Assembly (NCBI RefSeq): GCF_009663145.1
Contig: NZ_VKHR01000042.1
Coordinates: 1 to 49,052, forward strand
Length of the DNA stretch: 49,052 nt
Direction of reading: 5' to 3'
Source of the DNA: Shewanella sp. TC10
GTDB taxonomy: Bacteria > Pseudomonadota > Gammaproteobacteria > Enterobacterales > Shewanellaceae
The first letter of the stretch is position 1. Every line of letters starts with the position of its first letter. Made by a program: the position numbers and the translations under genes. Positions 28,134 to 36,441 of this stretch are shown piece after piece. The notes beneath the pieces were generated by a model. It did no database searches. It was given only the letters and a program-made list of their open reading frames with translations, and was not told the origin of the DNA.

Positions 28134-29543
28134 ATGTCACAAAAAGGTCCTTTTAAGGCTAAAGAAAGGTTAAGAGATGCACAAGTTGATGCCCTCAAAT
28201 TACCGCCTCACTCTATTGAAGCTGAACAGTCTGTTTTAGGTGGCTTGATGCTCGATGCCGAAGCTTGGGACAGAGTCTCAGAGGCTATCGTGGCAGATGA
28301 TTTCTACTCTCGCTCTCACCGAATGATTTATGCGGCGATGAGCCGTCTTGTTGAAACCGGCCAACCTATCGATTTGATTACGGTATCTGAGCGACTTGAA
28401 GTTGAAGATCAGCTTGAAGATGCCGGTGGTTTTGCTTATTTAGGCGAGATTGCTAAAAACACCCCAAGTGCCGGTAACATTTTATCGTATGCCGATATCG
28501 TGCGTGAGCGTGCGGTTGTGCGTGACATGATTGGTGTTGCCCATGAAATTGCCGATGCAGGTTACAACCCAGAAGGGCGTAATTCAGGTGACTTACTCGA
28601 TTTAGCTGAAACCAAAGTCTTTAAGATTGCAGAGTCGCGAGCCAATGCCAATGAAGGTCCTGAAGGAATTAAATCGATTCTTGAAAAGACTGTCGATAAA
28701 ATTGAGCAGTTATATAATAACCCACAAAACGGTGTGACCGGGGTGTCGAGTGGCTTTAGCGACCTAGATAAAATGACTGCTGGTTTTCAGTCTGGCGATT
28801 TGGTCATTGTGGCAGCGCGTCCATCTATGGGTAAAACGACCTTTGCGATGAACTTGTGTGAACAAGCTGCGATGAATGAGGATAAGCCGGTACTTATTTT
28901 CAGTTTAGAGATGCCGTCAGAACAGATTATGATGCGTATGCTGGCGTCTTTAGGTCGAGTGGATCAAACCAAAATTCGTACAGGACAACTTGATGACGAG
29001 GATTGGGCTCGCGTGTCGTCAACAATGGGGATCATGCTGGAGCAAGGCAAGATGTACATTGATGATGGTTCAGGCTTAACGCCAACAGAAGTGCGAAGCC
29101 GTGCTAGGCGTATTGCGCGTGAGTATGGCGGACTATCCATGATCATGATTGATTACTTGCAGTTAATGCAGGTGCCGTCATTAAAAGATAATCGTACCTT
29201 GGAAATTGCCGAAATTTCTCGCTCGTTAAAGTCATTAGCAAAAGAGCTCGAAATTCCTGTTATTGCACTGTCACAGCTTAACCGCTCATTGGAGCAACGT
29301 GCTGATAAACGACCTGTTAACTCGGATTTGCGTGAATCAGGTTCGATTGAGCAAGATGCCGACTTGATCATGTTTATTTATCGTGACGAAGTGTATAACG
29401 ATGACTCTGAGCAAAAAGGTGTCGCAGAGATTATTATTGGTAAGCAACGTAACGGCCCAATTGGTCGTGTTCCGTTAGCTTTCCAAGGTCAGTTTTCTCG
29501 GTTTGATAATTACTCTGGTACGCAAATATTTGACGAAGATTAA
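28134..29543 (+). CDS. dnaB: DnaB, replicative DNA helicase
   Basis: DnaB is the hexameric 5'-3' helicase at the replication fork. The N-terminal domain begins LPPHSIEAEQSVLGGLMLD, followed by the RecA-like motor with Walker A (ARPSMGKTTFAMNL), Walker B (MIMIDYLQLM), SQLNRSLEQR and the RESGSIEQDAD motif. I chose the ATG at 28134 (469 residues, E. coli 471) with GGGAG six bases before it; an upstream in-frame start at 28026 would add 36 residues unlike the family. No intein or insertion is present. It is followed by alr, as in E. coli. Confidence 0.97.
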   Translation: MSQKGPFKAKERLRDAQVDALKLPPHSIEAEQSVLGGLMLDAEAWDRVSEAIVADDFYSRSHRMIYAAMSRLVETGQPIDLITVSERLEVEDQLEDAGGFAYLGEIAKNTPSAGNILSYADIVRERAVVRDMIGVAHEIADAGYNPEGRNSGDLLDLAETKVFKIAESRANANEGPEGIKSILEKTVDKIEQLYNNPQNGVTGVSSGFSDLDKMTAGFQSGDLVIVAARPSMGKTTFAMNLCEQAAMNEDKPVLIFSLEMPSEQIMMRMLASLGRVDQTKIRTGQLDDEDWARVSSTMGIMLEQGKMYIDDGSGLTPTEVRSRARRIAREYGGLSMIMIDYLQLMQVPSLKDNRTLEIAEISRSLKSLAKELEIPVIALSQLNRSLEQRADKRPVNSDLRESGSIEQDADLIMFIYRDEVYNDDSEQKGVAEIIIGKQRNGPIGRVPLAFQGQFSRFDNYSGTQIFDED

Positions 29544-29592
29544 TCCTGTTTCATAAAACAGACTTTCGTTAGCAAGTTGCTATTATCAAACA

Positions 29593-29628
29593 AGCCTCTG
29601 TTTACATAAAACAGAGGCTCATTTTTTT
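29593..29628 (+). terminator. Rho-independent terminator between dnaB and alr
   Basis: AGCCTCTGTTT/AAACAGAGGCT, 11 perfect pairs and a five-base loop, followed after two bases by seven T's. Confidence 0.93.
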
Positions 29629-29681
29629 AGTTTTTCATGGTGCTGTTTATCTGCGCCCGTTTGCCAAGTAAGGTTAATTAT

Positions 29682-30761
29682 TTGAAACCGTTTCCCCGTG
29701 CAGAAATCAGCCAACAAGCCTTACAAGATAACCTTGCAAGGTTAAGAGTGATAGCACCGAACAGTAAAGTTATGGCGGTTGTTAAAGCTAATGGCTACGG
29801 CCATGGTTTACTCAATGTAGCTCAATGTGTTGAAAGTGCAGACGGATTTGGTTTAGCAAGGCTTGAAGAGGCACTACAGCTTCGTGAAGGCGGTGTGAGT
29901 GCAAAATTACTGCTACTTGAAGGCTGCTTTCGTCAGTCGGATTTGCCCTTACTGGTAAAACATCAGATCGATACTGTCGTGCATCATGAATCTCAACTTG
30001 AAATGCTCGAGCAATCTCACTTAAGCGCCCCAATTACTGTTTGGCTTAAAGTTGATTCTGGCATGCACAGACTTGGTTTTAGCATTGAGCAGTTTAATGA
30101 CGTTTATCAACGTTTACTGGCTTGTCCTAATGTTAAAAAGCCGATTCACTTAATGACGCACTTTGCTTGTGCCGATGAGCCTGAAAATAGTCTCACCCAA
30201 CAGCAAATGGATAGCTTTAATCAACTTATTGCAGAATTACCCGGCGACAGAACCCTGGCAAATTCAGCTGGCACATTATTTTGGCCCCAAAGCCAATGTG
30301 ATTGGATAAGACCAGGTATTGCTTTATATGGTGTATCACCTGTTTACGGAGATAAAGGCAGCCATCACGGTTTAGTTCCTGCAATGGAGTTAGTATCTAA
30401 TTTAATTGCAGTTCGCGATCATAAAGCAGGTCAAAGCGTGGGTTATGGCGCTCATTGGACAGCCAATAAAGATACTAAATTAGGTGTCGTCGCGATTGGC
30501 TATGGCGATGGCTATCCCCGTAATGCGCCTGAAGGTACACCTGTATGGTTAAATGGACGAAGAGTACCTATTGTCGGTCGAGTTTCAATGGATATGCTGA
30601 CTGTTGATTTAGGTGCCGATGCGACTGACAGCGTTGGTGACTTAGTTCAGCTTTGGGGTAAAGCGCTTGCTGTTGAGGAAGTGGCCGAGCACATTGGTAC
30701 TATTGCTTACGAATTAGTCACTAAGCTGACCCCACGAGTTGTTGTCGATTTACAAGAATAA
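29682..30761 (+). CDS. alr: Alr, alanine racemase
   Basis: Alr is a PLP enzyme that makes D-alanine for peptidoglycan. The PLP lysine lies in [10 protein letters not shown] (Lys35 with the chosen start), and the catalytic Tyr region [17 protein letters not shown] and the C-terminal [12 protein letters not shown] are present. I chose a TTG at 29682 because AAGG lies eight bases upstream and the resulting 359 residues equal E. coli Alr; the ATG at 29637 has no Shine-Dalgarno and overlaps the end of the dnaB terminator region. The gap after the gene has overlapping weak stems (CAAAGCC/GGCTTTG, 30787-30819) without a T run. Confidence 0.95.
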   Translation: MKPFPRAEISQQALQDNLARLRVIAPNSKVMAVVKANGYGHGLLNVAQCVESADGFGLARLEEALQLREGGVSAKLLLLEGCFRQSDLPLLVKHQIDTVVHHESQLEMLEQSHLSAPITVWLKVDSGMHRLGFSIEQFNDVYQRLLACPNVKKPIHLMTHFACADEPENSLTQQQMDSFNQLIAELPGDRTLANSAGTLFWPQSQCDWIRPGIALYGVSPVYGDKGSHHGLVPAMELVSNLIAVRDHKAGQSVGYGAHWTANKDTKLGVVAIGYGDGYPRNAPEGTPVWLNGRRVPIVGRVSMDMLTVDLGADATDSVGDLVQLWGKALAVEEVAEHIGTIAYELVTKLTPRVVVDLQE

Positions 30762-30837
30762 AGCCCTTAGTGGCATCTAGATGTTGCAAAGCCACAGACG
30801 TTTAACGGTGGCGGCTTTGTATTAGAAGGAAAGATAA

Positions 30838-32253
30838 GTGCAGTTGTATAAATCAGCCGTAATGATTTATTGCGTAGTATTTAGCGTGGGCGCTGTTGCA
30901 GGATCTGCTACATCACAAGTTCTACCTAATCAAACTCCCATGATTCAGACTGTGGCATCAGAAGGCGTACTGGCTTCTGAAGGTACACTGGCTTCTGAAG
31001 GTACACTGGTTTCAGAAGGTCCACTGGTTTCAGTTGAGCTCTCATCTGAAAAAGAGGCTGTTGAGCAGACGTCATCTCAGAAAGGTTCGTCAGAGAAAGT
31101 GTCTGAAGCAGCCCAAGCATCTCATCAATATGATCCAGAGTTTGTTGCAGTACCGATTGTATTTTCAACCGAAACCCTGAGTACCACCTTTGGCGCTGCT
31201 GGTGTCATAAAGCATGCAGGGCAAGCTCAAGCCGTTGCACTGGGTATAGGTTTATATTCTGCCAATGACAGCTGGCTTGGCTATGCTGGATTATACAATT
31301 ATCAAATACCCCAACTCGATCAATGGTTGTTTAGCGCTGAGTTATTCCGTGGCCATTATGAACAAGGTATTTACTATTTACCTCAAGCCCAGCAAGCTAA
31401 CGATGCTGAACGTATTGTCAGTGTGGGAGATGAAGGTTTTTCAAAGCTGCACATTAAGTATGTATTGCCAATTGGTGGCGGTGTGAATGGCGCCGCTGCG
31501 TCTCTAGCCAGAAAGAAAAATGCAATCAATTGGAATCCGTTAGAATCAGGTGTTACAACACTCAGCTTAACGCCATTCAATAAGTACCGAGAATTAGAAG
31601 CGCTAGATTATCTACCCGATGAAGCTCGCGGCTTTGAGTTTGCTTTAAACTGGGACAATCGAGACTCTGCTAATAACACCAGTGACGGCGGGCAAACGAA
31701 CCTAAGATTCACCCGTGGTCTTGAGATCAATGACGATCCCAGTTGGTTTATGTGGGAATTTGAGCAAAGTGCTTTTATGTCACTAGGCAGTAATGCTTGG
31801 TTTGAAAACCAAGTAGTGGCAGCCAACTTTTACATTGCCGATACACCAAGTTGGAACAGTGTTGATGACGAAAATCAGCAGTATCATCGACCACCAACAT
31901 TTGCAGGTGTTTCACTCGGAGGATTCGATAGGTTAAGAGGTTATGACTCTAAGCAGTTTACTGGACGAAGCGCGGTCAATTATGCGCTAGAGTATCGTAT
32001 GACTCCTCGTTGGCAGCCACTACAAAATTTACCGGTTTTTAATTTATATGATGTGCCTTGGTGGCAGTGGGCATTATTAATTGAAGCGGGGAATGTGACC
32101 GACGAGTTTACTCTTGATGACTTACACAAAGACATGAAAACGTCTTACGGTGTGAGTGTTCGCTTTGAAGTGGAAGATATTGTTATTAGAAGTGATTTTG
32201 TCAGTGGCGGTGATGAAAGCCAGTTTTGGGTAATGGTCAATCAGCCTTTCTAA
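30838..32253 (+). CDS. Omp85/surface-antigen-type outer-membrane barrel
   Basis: This 471-residue protein starts at a GTG with an AAGGAAAG Shine-Dalgarno. It has a signal peptide (about residues 1-23), a low-complexity Ser/Glu-rich segment (about 25-95) and then a beta-barrel domain. The barrel has GFDRLRGYDSKQF near residue 360, matching the RGF/RGY signature of Omp85 (D15 surface antigen) barrels, and ends in VMVNQPF with a terminal Phe. No POTRA domain is visible, so it resembles the barrel-only members of the superfamily rather than BamA or TamA. The low-complexity part contains four 6-residue repeats encoded by 18-bp DNA repeats. Substrate and role are unknown. It overlaps the convergent cheX gene by four bases at the stop codons. 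Confidence 0.82.
   Translation: MQLYKSAVMIYCVVFSVGAVAGSATSQVLPNQTPMIQTVASEGVLASEGTLASEGTLVSEGPLVSVELSSEKEAVEQTSSQKGSSEKVSEAAQASHQYDPEFVAVPIVFSTETLSTTFGAAGVIKHAGQAQAVALGIGLYSANDSWLGYAGLYNYQIPQLDQWLFSAELFRGHYEQGIYYLPQAQQANDAERIVSVGDEGFSKLHIKYVLPIGGGVNGAAASLARKKNAINWNPLESGVTTLSLTPFNKYRELEALDYLPDEARGFEFALNWDNRDSANNTSDGGQTNLRFTRGLEINDDPSWFMWEFEQSAFMSLGSNAWFENQVVAANFYIADTPSWNSVDDENQQYHRPPTFAGVSLGGFDRLRGYDSKQFTGRSAVNYALEYRMTPRWQPLQNLPVFNLYDVPWWQWALLIEAGNVTDEFTLDDLHKDMKTSYGVSVRFEVEDIVIRSDFVSGGDESQFWVMVNQPF
30964..31035. repeat. Four 18-bp in-frame tandem repeats
   Basis: Four units close to GGTACACTGGCTTCTGAA encode G-(V/T/P)-L-(A/V)-S-(E/V) in the secreted low-complexity region of the Omp85-type protein. 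The units differ by one to several bases, and copy number could vary between strains. Confidence 0.85.
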
Positions 32254-32726
32254 TCCATTTGAAGATCTTCAAAGCATATTTCGATGTAGGCATTGCCATG
32301 CTCATGAGTAAAAGGCATTAAAATCTTTTTTCCTTTGGCTTTGTGGGCAATGGTGTGATCTTTTCCTGCGACAACAACCGGTGTCGCCATATCAAAATCA
32401 TAGCCTTTATCGCTTAGTAGATTCTTAGCTCCACCTGTTACCATATTGGTAATCTCTCCAACTAAATCACTGATTTCCTGATTAATTTTAGTCGGTTTTT
32501 CACCCAACATCTTGTTCATTATTTCTAAGATTAATGCTTGATCAAATGTTATTGATAGTGACCCTTTAGTTTGTGGACCAATCATACCAATTAGCCCGGA
32601 AATATCGCCTTTTGCTTGGTCATGATTTTTTAGCTGTGGCTTACCTGGAGTGAGTTCTATCATTGCCATCGTGGTGGTAACGTTGAGCAATGATGACAAA
32701 AAAGGGTTGATAAACTCAACATTCAT
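32250..32726 (-). CDS. cheX: CheX-type CheY-P phosphatase
   Basis: This is a soluble protein of the CheC/CheX/FliY phosphatase family, which dephosphorylates CheY-type receivers to reset chemotaxis signalling. The phosphatase motif (E, two residues, N) is seen in DLVGEITNMVTGGAKNLL. The flanking strands (GSLSITFDQALILEIMNKML and a C-terminal IEICFE) match CheX, which has one such helix. I chose the ATG at 32726 (158 residues, MNVEFINPFLSS), a typical CheX length; an upstream start at 32810 would add 28 residues without family support. It stands alone, convergent with the barrel gene, away from any che cluster. CheX from sequence alone cannot be told to act on CheY rather than another receiver. 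Confidence 0.85.
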   Translation of the reverse strand: MNVEFINPFLSSLLNVTTTMAMIELTPGKPQLKNHDQAKGDISGLIGMIGPQTKGSLSITFDQALILEIMNKMLGEKPTKINQEISDLVGEITNMVTGGAKNLLSDKGYDFDMATPVVVAGKDHTIAHKAKGKKILMPFTHEHGNAYIEICFEDLQMD

Positions 32727-32949
32727 TTTAGGGTATCCGTTTGAATGACAATGATATGGGCTATAAAATAACAGTCTAGTATGAAGTTCAACTGCTTGCT
32801 TATTGAACAATAAAAAACACGGAGATTAATGGCTATAACTCCCTTCGAGCTTAATGGTATAATTACTTAAAATTGAGCCAATAAATGTTGGCTGCACTAA
32901 ATCAGCACAACTTCGTGTGTGCTGACCTTATCTTCATTATGGTTGTTTT

Positions 32950-33972
32950 ATGACTTCACCTGTAACACTTAACCGAGCGCTTTCAATCGCCCCAATGCTG
33001 GATTGGACGGATAGGCATTATCGATATTTTGCTAGACTGATGTCGGCAAATACTGTGCTGTATACCGAAATGGTCACCACGGGTGCCATTATTCATGGTC
33101 AAGGTGATTACTTAGCCTATAACCAAGAAGAACATCCTGTGGCTTTGCAGTTAGGTGGCTCCAATGCAAAAGATTTAGCGACGTGTGCCAAATTGGCCTT
33201 TGAGCGTGGCTATGATGAGATTAACCTTAATGTCGGTTGTCCATCTGATCGGGTGCAGAATGGCCGTTTTGGCGCTTGCTTAATGGGCGAACCTACTTTA
33301 GTTGCTGAATGCGTTGATGCGATGAAACAAGTTGCAGATATTCCGGTGACGGTAAAAACTCGCATTGGTATTGATGAACAAGACAGCTACGAGTTTTTGA
33401 CTGATTTTGTTGATACCGTTAAGGGCGTTGGTTGCGATACGTTTATTGTGCATGCCCGTAAGGCTTGGTTACAGGGCTTAAGCCCGAAAGAAAACCGTGA
33501 AATACCTGAACTTAACTATGAACGTGTTTATCAGCTCAAGCGTGATTATGCCGATTTGAATATCAGTATTAATGGTGGCGTTAAAACGCTAGCGGATTCA
33601 TTAACTCATCTTAAGCAGCTTGATGGCGTGATGATTGGACGTGAGGCTTATCAGAACCCTTACATTCTAGCGCAAGTGGATCAATTGATTTACGGTGAAG
33701 ACAAGCCGGTTATCACCCGTGAGCAAGTGATTGAGCAAATGATGCCTTACATTGAGCAGCATTTAAAAGACGGTGGTAGGCTAAACCATATTACTCGTCA
33801 CATGATTGGCTTATTTCAGGGATTACCAGGTTCAAGAGGCTGGCGTAGACATTTAAGTGAGAACGCCCATAAAGCAGGAGCGGGAGTTTCAGTTATATGG
33901 GATGCCGTGGCGAGAATGGAGCAGAGCCGCCCGCCAGCGGATGTGACTTTTTACCCTAATAATAATGTGTAA
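32950..33972 (+). CDS. dusA: DusA, tRNA-dihydrouridine(20/20a) synthase
   Basis: DusA is an FMN enzyme that reduces uridine 20/20a in the tRNA D-loop using NADPH. The TIM-barrel features are clear: [16 protein letters not shown], the catalytic Cys97 in [40 protein letters not shown] and the phosphate-binding NGGVKT plus [12 protein letters not shown]. The length of 340 and the [23 protein letters not shown] stretch identify DusA rather than DusB or DusC. It is followed by a strong terminator and then by a sigma-54-type promoter, the same neighbourhood in which E. coli carries pspG. Confidence 0.96.
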   Translation: MTSPVTLNRALSIAPMLDWTDRHYRYFARLMSANTVLYTEMVTTGAIIHGQGDYLAYNQEEHPVALQLGGSNAKDLATCAKLAFERGYDEINLNVGCPSDRVQNGRFGACLMGEPTLVAECVDAMKQVADIPVTVKTRIGIDEQDSYEFLTDFVDTVKGVGCDTFIVHARKAWLQGLSPKENREIPELNYERVYQLKRDYADLNISINGGVKTLADSLTHLKQLDGVMIGREAYQNPYILAQVDQLIYGEDKPVITREQVIEQMMPYIEQHLKDGGRLNHITRHMIGLFQGLPGSRGWRRHLSENAHKAGAGVSVIWDAVARMEQSRPPADVTFYPNNNV

Positions 33973-34017
33973 AAGCATCGCAAGATAATTGTTTAACAAG
34001 GGTCTTAAACGAGATTT

Positions 34018-34044
34018 AAAGCGCCAATTATTGGCGCTTTTTTT
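34018..34044 (+). terminator. Rho-independent terminator after dusA
   Basis: AAAGCGCCAA/TTGGCGCTTT, ten perfect pairs with a three-base loop, followed by T's. It isolates dusA from the sigma-54 operon. Confidence 0.93.
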
Positions 34045-34201
34045 GTGGGCGCTATTTGGCTAATTAAGTTTTAGCTAATTTCACTATTTTAGTGGTTAAA
34101 AATACTAACAGTTTAAAATTTGCTCAATGAAGTTTTGTTGTTGAAAATCTTGAGTTGATAAAAAACACTTTAAAATCAGTTGTTAGAAATAATTTTAAAA
34201 C

Positions 34202-34218
34202 TTGGCACGCAGCTTGTA
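34202..34218 (+). promoter_or_regulatory. Sigma-54-type promoter
   Basis: TTGGCACGCAGCTTGTA matches the -24/-12 consensus (TGGCACG, four bases, TTGC) at all key positions except the last base of the -12 element (TTGT for TTGC). The ATG of the first gene is 40 bases downstream, with an AAGGA Shine-Dalgarno between. In E. coli the dusA-linked pspG gene is driven by sigma-54 with PspF, so phage-shock control is the leading guess. I found no clear enhancer site. Confidence 0.75.
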
Positions 34219-34257
34219 ATAACCATGGTGTACCCAACAATTGAAAAGGAAGACATC

Positions 34258-34605
34258 ATGTTTAACTCAACTAATAATACAACTGGTTTAATTTCTACTA
34301 GTGACACTAACGCAAATTCAACGGCTAAAAGTGCATTGAAAAAAGCAGCTCTAGTGGCATTAATTGCTACCGCAAGTGTTAGTGCACAAGCAAACGACTT
34401 GAACAGTAACGATATGATCAATGTGCTAGAAACACGCATGAGTGAAACAGCAACAGAAATGCTGCAAACCGCAAAACAAGAAATTGTATTGTCGTTACAT
34501 AGTCAAATTGCAGAGCAAGTATTTGAGTTAAACAACTCACTTGAGATAGCTGAAACAGCGCAAGAAGCGACTACAGATTCAGTATTAGCAAGTAACGAGG
34601 ACTAA
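34258..34605 (+). CDS. Small exported helical protein of the sigma-54 operon
   Basis: This protein of 115 residues has no name I recognise. A polar Asn/Thr/Ser-rich N-terminal stretch (residues 1-24) leads to a basic-then-hydrophobic segment (LKKAALVALIATASVSAQA), which looks like a signal peptide cleaved near Ala45 or a single membrane anchor. The remainder (about 70 residues) is acidic and helical (ETRMSETATEMLQTAKQEI, then QIAEQVFELNNSLEI), perhaps a coiled coil. I chose the ATG at 34258 because AAGGAAG lies just before it and the sigma-54 -12 box is 40 bases upstream; a longer frame from 34180 would start upstream of the promoter. Function is unknown. Its position suggests an envelope-stress role. 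Confidence 0.8.
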   Translation: MFNSTNNTTGLISTSDTNANSTAKSALKKAALVALIATASVSAQANDLNSNDMINVLETRMSETATEMLQTAKQEIVLSLHSQIAEQVFELNNSLEIAETAQEATTDSVLASNED

Positions 34606-34608
34606 TTT

Positions 34609-34788
34609 ATGGATTTAATGATGATATTTCATTTAGCAGATCCATTAATCTCATTACTTCTGCTTCCCGTTGTTAGTTTTATAGTTTGTTCACTACTGAT
34701 ATGCGGGTTGCAGTGGTACCAATTTAAAAGTGTTGAAGCGATTTCTCAAGAGATGACAAGTTTAGATTTCGCTGGAGAAACAAAATGA
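34609..34788 (+). CDS. 59-residue membrane protein, PspB-like layout
   Basis: Read directly from the sequence: an ATG at 34609, three bases after the previous stop, opens a 59-codon frame ending in TGA at 34786-34788. A hydrophobic segment (residues 10-34: ADPLISLLLLPVVSFIVCSL and on) is followed by a short polar, probably helical tail containing EAISQEMTSLD. The plan, an N-terminal membrane helix and a short cytoplasmic helix, resembles PspB, but I see no clear sequence match, so this is only analogy. The stop overlaps the start of the next gene (ATGA), so translation is coupled. It is the middle gene of the sigma-54 operon. Confidence 0.78.
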   Translation: MDLMMIFHLADPLISLLLLPVVSFIVCSLLICGLQWYQFKSVEAISQEMTSLDFAGETK

Positions 34789-34991
34789 ACATGTCCGATG
34801 TTGAAAAGTTTTTAAAAGCAGATAAAAGCATTATATGTGGCACCACACTGTCAGTATCAAAGCAATTTGGTTGGTCAGTGATGTGGACACGAGTATTAAC
34901 GTTAATCGCTATTTTTCTGAATCCGACGATGGGTCTGATAGCTTACTTTGTCACAGCTATTGTAATGAGCCTGCAAAAAACAAAATACTAA
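34785..34991 (+). CDS. PspC-domain-like small membrane protein
   Basis: A 68-residue protein with the features of a short PspC domain: SIICGTTLSVSKQFGWSVMW in place of the usual GVCAGIAEYFG, then the hydrophobic RVLTLIAIFLNPTMGLIAYF and IVMSLQ. PspC proteins sit in the inner membrane and relay phage-shock signals; PspC also binds PspA in E. coli. This one lacks the long C-terminal part of E. coli PspC. It overlaps the previous gene by four bases. A hairpin (34991-35020) follows its stop. Classification as PspC-like is moderately sure; the function is inferred. Confidence 0.8.
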   Translation: MNMSDVEKFLKADKSIICGTTLSVSKQFGWSVMWTRVLTLIAIFLNPTMGLIAYFVTAIVMSLQKTKY

Positions 34992-35020
34992 TGTTAGGGT
35001 AAGTTTTTATACCCTAACAT
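34991..35020 (+). terminator. Hairpin at the end of the sigma-54 operon
   Basis: ATGTTAGGGTA/TACCCTAACAT, 11 perfect pairs around an eight-base loop, begins at the last base of the stop codon. It lacks a downstream T run, so it may protect the transcript's 3' end or mark a Rho-dependent stop rather than be a full intrinsic terminator. Confidence 0.55.
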
Positions 35021-35167
35021 CATGGCCGTACAAGGAAGAGGCTGCTACTTCTTATCTTTTATCTTCAAAGTGCATTATTAACAGTGCATTGTTAAATGTG
35101 CAGTTACATTCTTCCTAAAGCTAAGCCTTATAGCGTTATTTCATTAGCGTGATGAATAAAAAAAATA

Positions 35168-35905
35168 TCACCGATTTAAAAAAGCTTGGAAGCGTGCTTT
35201 AGCTTCATCACTTTTAAGTCTTTCTCCAAACACGTCTAACTCAGCTAGCATTTGTTGTTTAACTTCTGTTTGGTTGTAGCGTAGTAGTTTTTTAGATGCT
35301 TGCAGAGATTGTGGTGGTTGCGCTGCGAGTTTTTTGGCTTGTGCCAAAACAAAACTATCTAGTTCAGACTGTTCAATCACTCGGTTGATAATGTTAAGTT
35401 CGCTCGCAGTATTAGCGCTAAAACTTTCACCTAATAAAATGAGCTCAGCCGCTTTTTGCTGACCGACAATTAAGGGTAATAACAAGCTTGATGCGGCCTC
35501 GGGAACCAAGGCTAAATTAACAAAAGGCAATTGAAATTTGGCGCTATTATCAGCATAAACTAGATCGCAATGCAGTAACATGGTTGTGCCAATTCCGACA
35601 GCTGCGCCAGAAACCGCAGCAACGATAGGTTTTTTGAGGTTTAGCAGGCAATGCAGAAATTTCACAGTAGGATGAGTATCATTTAGCTCACCACTGGCAA
35701 GGAAATCTGCGATATCGTTACCTGAAGTGAAGCAGTTGCCTTCACCGCGCAACATAAAGGTACGAATGTCGTTGTCGGCCTCACCTTGGATCAGGTATTC
35801 TGTAAGCTGTTGGTACATTTTAAGATTAAATGCATTACGTTTTTCAGGGCGATTGAAACTGATAATACGTACGCCTTGATCATCCTTAACCTGAATCTGA
35901 CTCAT
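35168..35905 (-). CDS. Enoyl-CoA hydratase/isomerase family protein
   Basis: A 245-residue crotonase-fold protein with the CoA-binding stretch RPEKRNAFN, the oxyanion-hole motif FTSGNDIADF and AAVSGAAVGIGTTMLLHCDLVYA. A single clear catalytic-type Glu is seen in LALVPEAASSLLLP; the second Glu typical of enoyl-CoA hydratases (near the GIGTT loop) is not obvious. This favours a delta3-delta2-enoyl-CoA isomerase or another crotonase activity over a classic hydratase. It is divergent from the copper-chaperone gene. Substrate is unknown. Confidence 0.85.
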   Translation of the reverse strand: MSQIQVKDDQGVRIISFNRPEKRNAFNLKMYQQLTEYLIQGEADNDIRTFMLRGEGNCFTSGNDIADFLASGELNDTHPTVKFLHCLLNLKKPIVAAVSGAAVGIGTTMLLHCDLVYADNSAKFQLPFVNLALVPEAASSLLLPLIVGQQKAAELILLGESFSANTASELNIINRVIEQSELDSFVLAQAKKLAAQPPQSLQASKKLLRYNQTEVKQQMLAELDVFGERLKSDEAKARFQAFLNR

Positions 35906-35940
35906 TCGTTGTTTTCCTTATGGACACGAGTAGGGTGTAA

Positions 35941-36429
35941 ATGGAGTTTATGACATTGAAAGCAATATTCAAACAACTGTTTAGTTTTTTAGCATTAAGT
36001 GTATTTTCTTTTTCTGCTTCAGCAGGGATAATGTTAAGTGAAGGGCATGTTAGAGCTATGCCTGCGAGTGTGCCAAATACCGCAGCTTATTTAACGTTAA
36101 TGAATCATTCCGATGATGCGGTGACTTTAGTTTCTGTGACGACGCCAGTTGCTGAAGAAGCGCAACTACATACCTTGGTTGAAGAAAATGGCATGGTTAA
36201 AATGCGTCAAGTTGAGGGGTTCGATATTCCATCTCATGGCACGCTGAATCTTCAGCCATCAGGTGACCATATTATGCTGCTATCATTAACCAAGCCACTT
36301 ACAATAGGCGATAAAGTTCCGTTGGTATTGACCTTTAAAGACGGCCAAACCCTCGCTATTGAATTGGCTGTAGAAAAAAGATCGAATAACGATACTCAAG
36401 AAAGCAATCATCACCACCATCATCATTAA
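35941..36429 (+). CDS. PCu(A)C-type periplasmic copper chaperone with His tail
   Basis: This secreted Cu(I)-binding protein of the DR1885/PCu(A)C family delivers copper to the CuA site of cytochrome oxidase in other bacteria. The 162-residue product has a signal peptide (FSFLALSVFSFSASA) and the exact copper motif H-x10-M-x21-H-x-M, running from LHTLVEEN to GDHIMLL. It ends in six consecutive histidines before the stop, which could add metal binding. The ATG at 35941 was kept; one at 35950 is possible. Nine bases after its stop the DUF2333 gene begins. No cytochrome oxidase gene lies in this window. Confidence 0.9.
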   Translation: MEFMTLKAIFKQLFSFLALSVFSFSASAGIMLSEGHVRAMPASVPNTAAYLTLMNHSDDAVTLVSVTTPVAEEAQLHTLVEENGMVKMRQVEGFDIPSHGTLNLQPSGDHIMLLSLTKPLTIGDKVPLVLTFKDGQTLAIELAVEKRSNNDTQESNHHHHHH

Positions 36430-36441
36430 GGAGTTGTATTG

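Noticed and set aside
34180..34257. Longer start for the first gene of the sigma-54 operon (26 extra residues)
   Set aside because: The extension would begin upstream of the -24/-12 promoter, lacks a Shine-Dalgarno, and the ATG at 34258 has AAGGA at the right distance.
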